This document shows, piece by piece, positions 26,552 through 32,178 of a stretch of DNA of 32,178 bases. Origin of the DNA: Phycisphaerales bacterium UBA4658 (GTDB taxonomy: Bacteria; Planctomycetota; Phycisphaerae; Phycisphaerales; UBA1924); NCBI GenBank assembly GCA_002405485.1, contig DHLW01000023.1:1-32178 (forward strand), given 5' to 3'. The translations under genes and the position numbers were made by a program. Under the pieces are notes generated by a model. That model was given only the letters and a program-made list of their open reading frames with translations, ran no database searches and was not told the DNA's origin. The number at the start of each line of letters is the position of its first letter. Position 1 is the first letter of the stretch.

Positions 26552-27535
26552 ATGAAGATCCGTGACGTTCTGCTGACTGTTGGCGCGGCGTTGGCCGTCG
26601 GGGCGGCTTCCACGTCCACCCTCGCCGTCATCGTTCCCGAGACCGAGCCCAACAACTCCAAGGCCAACGCCAACACCGTTGGGCCGATCACACTCGCCCA
26701 CCTCGACCAGATCACCGGCACCACCAACTCCGCGGCGACCGATCCGGACTACTTCCGCATCCGGTCCTCCGTCGCGGCCCCGGGCATCTACCTGCACACG
26801 CTCTCCACGACGGTGCTCACGTCCCTCTCCCTCCGTGGCGTGAACCACGGCTTTGTCGGGGGTGACGTCGACTTCACCAACTCCGGCGCCGGTCGCTCCA
26901 GCATCAAGTACTACACCGTGGGTTCCAGCAGCGACACCTTCGTCCGCGTCGTCCGCACCTCCGGCTCGGGCGCCCAGAGCTACACCGTCACCATGAACAC
27001 CGTCCAGGTCACCCCGACCGCCGCCGGTACGTTCAATGGCCCGGTCACCATCGACCCCGCTCTCGTCGGCGACAGCGAGCTGTTCCTCTATGACAGCAAC
27101 TTCAACCTCGTCGCCGCCAACGACAACCGCGCTTTCGGCGACGGCCGAGCGCTGCTCAACAACCTGACGCTCGCCAACGGCACGTACTACGTCGCCATCG
27201 GCTCCGGCGATTCCGCCGCCAACCGCTCATACTCCAGCGACTCGGCGGATCCGTTCTTCTCCGCCCAGGGCTCCGGCTTCACCCCGCGCATCCTGGATCC
27301 CTTCTTCGGCGAGACCCCCGCCATTCCCTCCTCCACACTCGCCCGCCCCGAGAACCTCGGTCGTTCGGCCAGCGACTACTCCATCCGCATCAACGGCAGC
27401 TCGCACATCGCCCCGACCAACGGGATCAACCAGGGCATGGAACTGGCGTTCTTCAGCTTCGAAGTCATCCCCGCGCCATCTTCCGCCGCTCTGCTGGGCC
27501 TCGGTGCGCTGGCCCTTGGCCGTCGTCGCCGCTGA
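26552..27535 (+). CDS. secreted surface protein with PEP-CTERM-like sorting tail
   Basis: A 327-residue exported protein. Signal peptide (1-26, ending STLAV) then PETEPNNSKANANTVG, the start of a bacterial pre-peptidase-like or DVUA0089-type beta domain. ELFLYDSNFNLVAANDNRAF and LANGTYYVAIG are typical of that fold. The C-terminus is PAPSSAALLGLGALALG plus Arg4: a hydrophobic anchor with a basic end, like PEP-CTERM but with Pro-Ala-Pro instead of Pro-Glu-Pro. Exosortase-type processing and display is inferred; no exosortase gene is in the window. The ATG at 26552 follows a GA tract. A terminator follows the gene. The biological target is unknown. Confidence 0.88.
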   Translation: MKIRDVLLTVGAALAVGAASTSTLAVIVPETEPNNSKANANTVGPITLAHLDQITGTTNSAATDPDYFRIRSSVAAPGIYLHTLSTTVLTSLSLRGVNHGFVGGDVDFTNSGAGRSSIKYYTVGSSSDTFVRVVRTSGSGAQSYTVTMNTVQVTPTAAGTFNGPVTIDPALVGDSELFLYDSNFNLVAANDNRAFGDGRALLNNLTLANGTYYVAIGSGDSAANRSYSSDSADPFFSAQGSGFTPRILDPFFGETPAIPSSTLARPENLGRSASDYSIRINGSSHIAPTNGINQGMELAFFSFEVIPAPSSAALLGLGALALGRRRR

Positions 27536-27597
27536 ACGCCGCAACCACGCGGCGAGCCACACCCTCCTCCACCCTTTGCACACATGCCGATCCACAG

Positions 27598-27627
27598 ACG
27601 CCCGCGAGCCCGGCTCGCGGGCGTTTT
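27598..27627 (+). terminator. rho-independent terminator of the surface-protein gene
   Basis: Perfect 12-bp stem (27598-27609 with 27613-27624), 3-base loop and TTTT on the plus strand, 62 bases past the stop. It may also stop the convergent GT41 gene, though no T-run follows on the minus strand. Confidence 0.85.
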
Positions 27628-27711
27628 CCTGTGAGCTCGATCAATGCGGGAGGCCCAACGCCGCGACGAGCACGCTCGCTCGCTCGCCCAGCCCGGCGAC
27701 TGCCCCGGGTC

Positions 27712-29526
27712 TCACCGGCCCGGACCGCACCACGCTCGCCACGCCTCCCGAATGGCCTGCTCAAACCGAGCCGCGAAGTCCGCGTCGTTTCCGAGTCGCT
27801 CTCGCACCCGGATCGGCAGCTCGCGTCGCAGCCGCGCCATTCGGTCGCGGTCTTTGGCCAGCATGACACCGGCGCGCACGAACTGCTCGGGAGAGTCCGC
27901 GGCGAGCTCTCCAAGGCCCACCGCGTTGAGCAGCGTGCCGCCGACCCGCGCCGCCGGCCGATCGCCCATGAGCGTCACCACCGGCACGCCCATCGACAGA
28001 CTCTCGCACGTCGTCGTCGTCCCGTGATATGGGTACGGGTCCAATGCGATGTCCACGTGGCGATAGTCGGGGATGAGCTCCCTCGGCCCGTTCAGCGGCG
28101 GGAGCAGATCCACCCGATCCGGCCCGATGCCATGCTCCGCGAAGCGCGAACGCCACGAGTCGCGCACCGCCTGCTCCTCCATCCCGCGGCTGCGCATCCG
28201 CAGACGCGAGCCGGGCACCGCCGACATCAGCGCCGACCAGATGCGGACCGTCGTCGGCGTCACCTTCTTCACCGCATTGAAGCACCCGAAGGTGATGTGC
28301 CCGGTCGTCTCACTCGGCGGCGAGCCCGGCTCAGGAATCGGTTCAAGAGGATCAAAGGCCAGACTGCACCCGTCCACGCGGAGCACACGCTCTCCGAAAC
28401 GCTCGGCCATCGCCGCTTCCGAGCCGGGCGGATCGACGATCGCATCGGTGATCCGGAAGTCGATCGTGTCGATGCCCGTTCCCGTCGGATACCCCATCCA
28501 CGAGCACTGCACCGGAGCCGCTCTCATCCCGAGCGCCGGCACACGAGTCAGGTTGATGTACCCGCTGCACTCCACCAGCACGTCCAGCCGATCGCCGCGC
28601 AGGGTCGCGACCAGCCGGTCATCATCCAGCCCATCGACCATCCGCCACAACCCGCCCTTCTCGCTCACGATCCGCTTGAACATCTCGGAGTAGTCGTCCT
28701 CGACCACCGACGCGTGGTACAGCATCGGCGTGAGGCGATCGGTCTTGAGCCCGCGCAGCAGCGGCGCAAGAAAGTGCGAGCTCACATGCCGGCGAAAGTC
28801 CGCGCAGAGGAACCCGATCCGCAGCGGGCGGTCCGGATCTCGCTCATTCGTGAAGCCCGTGAACGCCGGCGGCCCCAGCCGGCGGATCAACCGCCCCGCG
28901 TCCAGGTGCATCTCCCGAAGCGTGCCCGAATCCAGCGCGTCTGAGTACTGCGCCGAGAACGCGCCGATGATCCGCAGCCGCAGATAGTCGGGATGCCGCC
29001 GGATGCCCTCGCGGAGGACCGCGACCGACTCCTCGACCTCTCCGGATTCCTGCAGCGCAATGCCGCGGAAGATCCACACCTCAGGATTGTCAAACCCCCG
29101 TGCAAGCAGCGCGCCGGTCCGCGCCAGCACCTCGGCCCGCCGACCCGCGCCGGAGAGAAACGCAAGCGGCGTGAGTTGCAGCTCCTCGTGCTCCGTGTGC
29201 CGCACACCCGCCGCATCCAGCGTGCGCACGGCGTCGTCGACGCGGCCCGTACGCATGAACACGTACCCGAGTGTCAGCGACGCCTCCGGTTGGCCCGGCT
29301 CCAGCGTGAGGGCTCGTTCCGCGTGATAGATCGCCTGCTCGATCCGATCCAGATGCGCGCACTCGCACGCCATCCACCTGGCCACCTGAGCGTCCCGCGG
29401 CCGCCGACGCATCAAGAGCGTCAGCGCCTCGACCGCCGCCTGATGCCGACCGGCCATGCTCAGCTCGGCCACCCGCATCAGTTCGCGATCCGGCGTCGGC
29501 GAGAGTGTCGGAGATCGATCCGGCAT
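27712..29526 (-). CDS. TPR-repeat GT41 (SPINDLY/OGT-like) glycosyltransferase
   Basis: A 604-residue protein with N-terminal tetratricopeptide repeats (about 14-200; for example AIYHAERALTLEPGQPEASL) and a C-terminal O-GlcNAc-transferase-type domain. Landmarks: RIGFLCADFRRHVSSHFLAP (236-255; His247 aligns with the active-site His of OGT), QCSWMGYPTGTGIDTIDFRI, HITFGCFNAVKKVTP, and DIALDPYPYHGTTTTCESL then SMGVPVVTLMGDRPAARVGG. GT41 enzymes transfer GlcNAc or fucose to Ser/Thr of proteins; bacterial members often glycosylate surface or flagellar proteins. No signal peptide, so cytoplasmic. It lies among three exported surface-protein genes, but co-function is inference. The ATG at 29526 is 35 bases after the neighbouring terminator. 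Confidence 0.92.
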   Translation of the reverse strand: MPDRSPTLSPTPDRELMRVAELSMAGRHQAAVEALTLLMRRRPRDAQVARWMACECAHLDRIEQAIYHAERALTLEPGQPEASLTLGYVFMRTGRVDDAVRTLDAAGVRHTEHEELQLTPLAFLSGAGRRAEVLARTGALLARGFDNPEVWIFRGIALQESGEVEESVAVLREGIRRHPDYLRLRIIGAFSAQYSDALDSGTLREMHLDAGRLIRRLGPPAFTGFTNERDPDRPLRIGFLCADFRRHVSSHFLAPLLRGLKTDRLTPMLYHASVVEDDYSEMFKRIVSEKGGLWRMVDGLDDDRLVATLRGDRLDVLVECSGYINLTRVPALGMRAAPVQCSWMGYPTGTGIDTIDFRITDAIVDPPGSEAAMAERFGERVLRVDGCSLAFDPLEPIPEPGSPPSETTGHITFGCFNAVKKVTPTTVRIWSALMSAVPGSRLRMRSRGMEEQAVRDSWRSRFAEHGIGPDRVDLLPPLNGPRELIPDYRHVDIALDPYPYHGTTTTCESLSMGVPVVTLMGDRPAARVGGTLLNAVGLGELAADSPEQFVRAGVMLAKDRDRMARLRRELPIRVRERLGNDADFAARFEQAIREAWRAWCGPGR

Positions 29527-29555
29527 GCCCCCTCAGCGTACGCCGCGGGATAAAA

Positions 29556-29588
29556 GACGACGAAGCCCGGGACAGGTCCCGGGCTTCG
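29556..29588 (-). terminator. rho-independent terminator of the second surface-protein gene
   Basis: Stem of 12-13 bp (29561-29573 with 29576-29588) with a tiny loop, then TCGTCTTTTA on the minus strand. It separates the surface-protein gene from the GT41 gene. Confidence 0.85.
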
Positions 29589-29621
29589 CGTGGAAAATCA
29601 GCGAATCGAACGCGATCCTGC

Positions 29622-30632
29622 TCAGCGACGACGACGCGCCGCCAGCAGACCGCCAAGGCCGAGCAGACCAGCCGTGGCCGGAGCCGGGATGATCGTCAGC
29701 TTGATGTCGCCGGTGACGGCGCCGCCAACCGCAACCGCGTCCACGACCGAAGCCGAGAACGACGGGCCAACCGCGAGGTTGTACGCCGAGGCCGCGATGT
29801 AGTAGTCGCCAGCGGCGAGACCGGCCGTGCTGCTCAACGTGCTCCAGCGGAAGGAACCGGTGTCATCGTTGTTGCCGAGGACGTTGCCCGCGCTGTTGAA
29901 CAGCGCGATCTCGGTGTCCTCGGTGCCGAACTGGCCGCCCGACAGCGTGTTGCCGAAGGTGTGGGCCAGGAACTGGTCGCCCGCGGGGATCGCGGTGCCC
30001 AGTGTGAACTTGTACCACTGCACCGTGTTGGACACGTACGGAGTCTGCGCCATCAGCATCCCGCCCGGAGCGAGCGTGCCGAGGTTGATCGCACCCGCAG
30101 GCGGGGTCGGGGGAACAAAGCTGATGAACGTCACGCTGACGTTGTTCCAGTCCACTTGCTGGCCCGCCGCGTTGCCGAAGGCCTGGCGATAGTTCCAGAA
30201 GATCGACTGGCTGCCGTTGAAGTTCAAGGGCGAGGTGAAGTTCAGGTTGAAGCGAATGCCCGCGACATCGTTCGCGTTGCTGGCGCCGCCGGTCACGATC
30301 GTCACGCCGCTGGTCCAGTTGGTGTTGCCGCCGCCGAACGTGGGGCTGGTGCCCGTGCCCGAGCCGCCGGTGCTGGAGAGCGTCGCGCGACCCTCGTTCG
30401 ACCAGGCGTGGCTGCTGCTGGTGCCGTTGGGATTCGAGTCAAAGTCATACTGGATCCGGACGCCCGTGTACGTGTCGTTCGGGATCGACGCCGCGGTCGT
30501 CAGGTTGATGCTCCGCCACGAAGTCGTCACGTTGCTCTGATTCGACAGACTGAACGTGAAATCAGCCATCGCCGCGCTGCTCGCGGCCAGACCGGCCAGG
30601 CCGGCCAGAACGAATGAAGAAACCTTCCGCAT
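29622..30632 (-). CDS. secreted surface protein with PEP-CTERM-like sorting tail (DVUA0089-like)
   Basis: A 336-residue exported protein. Signal peptide MRKVSSFVLAGLAGLAASSA then AMA-D. The N-terminal half is Ser/Thr/Asn-rich beta sequence (ADFTFSLSNQSNVTTSW). The second half has the DVUA0089-type module: EDTEIALFNSAGNVLGNNDD and LSSTAGLAAGDYYIAASAYN. The C-terminus is IPAPATAGLLGLGGLLAA plus Arg4, the same tail type as its neighbours. A GAGGAGAGAGAT leader lies directly before ATG 30632. A terminator follows the stop. Likely anchored or released at the surface after tail processing; ligand unknown. Confidence 0.9.
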   Translation of the reverse strand: MRKVSSFVLAGLAGLAASSAAMADFTFSLSNQSNVTTSWRSINLTTAASIPNDTYTGVRIQYDFDSNPNGTSSSHAWSNEGRATLSSTGGSGTGTSPTFGGGNTNWTSGVTIVTGGASNANDVAGIRFNLNFTSPLNFNGSQSIFWNYRQAFGNAAGQQVDWNNVSVTFISFVPPTPPAGAINLGTLAPGGMLMAQTPYVSNTVQWYKFTLGTAIPAGDQFLAHTFGNTLSGGQFGTEDTEIALFNSAGNVLGNNDDTGSFRWSTLSSTAGLAAGDYYIAASAYNLAVGPSFSASVVDAVAVGGAVTGDIKLTIIPAPATAGLLGLGGLLAARRRR

Positions 30633-30645
30633 ATCTCTCTCCTCT
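30633..30645 (-). promoter_or_regulatory. GA-rich ribosome-binding leader
   Basis: The minus strand reads AGGAGAGAGAT directly before ATG 30632. The same sequence type, GGAGGAGAGAT-ATGCG, precedes the gene starting at 31883, and a pure GA tract precedes 26552. Confidence 0.6.
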
Positions 30646-30940
30646 TTGGGCCTCTTTCAAGACCCACGCATCGCCGCCCACGCCATCTGCTCACGCACGA
30701 CCCGCGGCCAGGCCGTTCGCAAGTGTGCATCCACACGCGCACACCTCCCCTGCAATCGTGGCGGGGGACGCCAATCCGCATTCTGGGGGTCTCTCTCAGA
30801 CCACTCCGTGCTCCGGAAACGAGCACATCCCCAATATACCGACTTCCTGAAACTTGGCAACAAGATTCTGTTACCCACCCAAAAAGGGCCCGGGTATCGG
30901 CTGGGTCCGCACCCGCGACGATCCGGACACTGCCCTCAAA
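30646..30940. other. long upstream region of the second surface-protein gene
   Basis: About 295 bases with no gene. It contains a candidate promoter (30833-30860), implying a leader of nearly 200 bases, and a CCTCTTT direct repeat next to the ribosome site. No known riboswitch was recognised. Confidence 0.5.
30833..30860 (-). promoter_or_regulatory. candidate sigma70-type promoter of the second surface-protein gene
   Basis: Minus strand TTGCCA (30860-30855), 16-base spacer, TATATT (30838-30833), in an AT-richer patch. Confidence 0.5.
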
Positions 30941-30945
30941 ACGAA

Positions 30946-30973
30946 CAACGCCCGAACGAAAGTCCGGGCGTTG
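30946..30973 (-). terminator. terminator of the third surface-protein gene
   Basis: A 9-bp stem CAACGCCCG / CGGGCGTTG with a 10-base loop, then CGTTTTGAGG on the minus strand, 32 bases past the stop. Confidence 0.75.
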
Positions 30974-31004
30974 CACATGGTTCTGATTCTTGAGGTGTCA
31001 GGCC

Positions 31005-31883
31005 TTAGCGGCGACGACGACCGACAATCAGCCCACCCAGGCCCAGCAGCGCGGCGGCGCCGGGAGCCGGGATGGCGTAGTTGTAGCCCTTGGTGATGCG
31101 CCCGCCGATCGAGGCGCCCGCATCCAGCCCGAGCACGTTGAACTGGAACCCGCCGGAGACGTCGCCGGAGTTCACGTTCGCGCTGTTGGCGAAGTTCGTG
31201 ACGATCAGATCGCGAAGCCCCAGAGCATCGGTGAACCCGGTGGTCCCGATCTTCCAGTTGCTCGCCAGGCGCAGGTCCGCCGACAGCGTCGCGAAGTTCG
31301 TGTTGTTGGTGCTGGTCGCGTTGGTCCGGATCTCGTCGATCCCGGGCAGACTCGTGTAGATCCCCTGGTCGTCGCTGAACGAGCCGATGTCATAGTCGGC
31401 GTAGGAGAAGAACGACAGGTCCTGGCGGCTCTGGCTGTTGTTCGTCACGCCCCAGTTGATCGTCGCGGCGGCCTGCGTCGCGCTGATCTGGTTGAGCGTG
31501 TAGGTCAGCTCGAAACGCAGCGTCCCGTTGGCCGTCGCGTTCCCGCCGATCGCTTCCTCGTACCGCAGGAACACGCTGTTCGGAGCGAGCTGGAGCCCCA
31601 GCGTCTGGTTCGAAAGAGCGAACTCGCGGCTGTCGCCTGCGGAGCGGTAGTAGAACCAGTTCTCAAACCCGTAGTCCTGCGTCACCGACGTCCCGGTCGA
31701 CGCAAACCCGAAGTCAAACGGCCGACCACCCTGGAGCGAACCCGTGCGGACCGACGGACCGAGGATGTTGCTCTCGGAGTACCGGAACAGCCCGTCGTTC
31801 AGCACGAACGACGAGAGGGTCTGGGCCTGTGCCATCGAGGCAAGCCCGGCGGCGCCAACGAGCGCCAGTGCTGCATTACGCAT
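31005..31883 (-). CDS. secreted surface protein with PEP-CTERM-like sorting tail
   Basis: A 292-residue exported protein of unknown role. Signal peptide MRNAALALVGAAGLASMA then QAQT. The body is a beta-rich domain (YGFENWFYYRSAGDSREFAL, LRFELTYTLNQIS, INWGVTNNSQSRQDLSFFSY) without a family I can name. The C-terminus is IPAPGAAALLGLGGLIVG plus Arg4. ATG 31883 follows GGAGGAGAGAT; the frame is open further upstream to 32132, but that stretch is Arg-rich and lacks a signal sequence, so it is not coding. A terminator follows. Confidence 0.87.
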   Translation of the reverse strand: MRNAALALVGAAGLASMAQAQTLSSFVLNDGLFRYSESNILGPSVRTGSLQGGRPFDFGFASTGTSVTQDYGFENWFYYRSAGDSREFALSNQTLGLQLAPNSVFLRYEEAIGGNATANGTLRFELTYTLNQISATQAAATINWGVTNNSQSRQDLSFFSYADYDIGSFSDDQGIYTSLPGIDEIRTNATSTNNTNFATLSADLRLASNWKIGTTGFTDALGLRDLIVTNFANSANVNSGDVSGGFQFNVLGLDAGASIGGRITKGYNYAIPAPGAAALLGLGGLIVGRRRR

Positions 31884-31894
31884 ATCTCTCCTCC

Positions 31895-31912
31895 GCGGGC
31901 CCACGGGCCCGC
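31895..31912 (-). promoter_or_regulatory. leader hairpin just upstream of a ribosome site
   Basis: GCGGGCCC, two bases, GGGCCCGC: a perfect 8-bp GC-only inverted repeat ending two bases before the GGAGGAGA ribosome site of the gene starting at 31883. It may stabilise or mask the leader; inference only. Confidence 0.4.
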
Positions 31913-32178
31913 TTGTTCTTGCCGCTCTTCCTCCCACGCTCCGGCCGCCGCGGCAACGGCCCGAACGCGCGCGATCACACACGCGACTTCTCCGTCGCCA
32001 CACGCGCGACGGACCATCTGGACTGGCAAGGCATCTCTCTCTGCCACTCCAAGATGTCAGAATAACCGATAGTCGAGGATTCGGAACCCCAAAACGTTCA
32101 ACCGAAGAGAATGATCTTGGGTTCCAGGTCAATTTCCTGAATCCACCGCCTGCCCTCAGACCAGCGATCGATCTGCAA
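31913..32178. other. right-edge upstream region
   Basis: About 265 bases to the window end with no supported gene. A weak promoter candidate lies at 32059-32086. Confidence 0.5.
32059..32086 (-). promoter_or_regulatory. possible promoter of the third surface-protein gene
   Basis: Minus strand TTCCGA, 16-base spacer, TATTCT, about 175 bases ahead of the start codon. The same TTCCG-type -35 and spacing are seen before the cyclophilin gene. Confidence 0.25.

Overview
The window reads as chromosome of a GC-rich planctomycete, most likely class Phycisphaerae. Three lines of evidence support this. (1) Three secreted proteins end in the same unusual sorting tail: Pro-Ala-Pro, a short Leu/Gly/Ala hydrophobic stretch, then Arg4. 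(2) An 875-residue secreted protein carries GACC-type cysteine modules and a terminal dockerin-like Asp-rich domain common in Phycisphaerae. (3) Genes are densely packed, GC-rich and rich in planctomycete-type SAM methyltransferases and membrane glycosyltransferases. The assignment is inference; there is no rRNA or other marker gene here. I found no tRNA, rRNA, CRISPR array, insertion sequence, phage gene or plasmid gene.

Layout, left to right. 1-1610 (minus): start of a MoxR ATPase, an acyl-CoA desaturase and a one-RRM RNA-binding protein with a poly-Gly tail; the last two form a possible cold-response pair. 1770-6317 (minus): a glycan/lipid-carrier block with a SAM methyltransferase overlapping a GtrB/DPM1-like glycosyltransferase, then a large GT-C-like membrane protein. 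6393-9084: an RMD1/DUF155-type membrane protein (plus) facing a methyl-accepting chemotaxis protein (minus). 9273-14018 (minus): exported cyclophilin, membrane-anchored FkbM methyltransferase, acetyl-CoA synthetase, and an SDR protein lacking the catalytic Tyr. 14163-15122 (plus): a MerR-like regulator with a CarH-type B12-binding architecture, divergent from the SDR gene, with a perfect inverted repeat between them. 15152-15255: three strong hairpins between convergent genes. 15288-20231 (minus): the dockerin protein and an exported GH13 glycosidase. 20353-21633 (plus): an orphan RbsC-like sugar permease with an extra loop. 21735-26177 (minus): an ArnT/PMT-like glycosyltransferase translationally coupled to a methyltransferase, then a double ABC-2 permease. 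26552-31883: three sorting-tail surface proteins around a TPR/GT41 (SPINDLY/OGT-like) glycosyltransferase.

Working picture: much of the window serves the cell envelope and surface. It has lipid desaturation, polyprenyl-linked glycosyl transfer, GT-C transferases, surface or secreted proteins with sorting or dockerin ends, an exported foldase, an exported alpha-glucan hydrolase, and a sugar permease plus chemoreceptor. Acetyl-CoA synthetase supplies central carbon.

The best candidate for something undescribed is the divergent SDR / B12-regulator pair at 13287-15122. The regulator keeps the W-x9-EH adenosylcobalamin pocket but has altered cobalt-ligand positions. The SDR has Ile where the catalytic Tyr should be. 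The AT-rich spacer between them holds a perfect CGTTCA-N12-TGAACG repeat. Second are the surface-protein genes, whose GA-rich leaders include a (GA)7 tract one base before a start codon.
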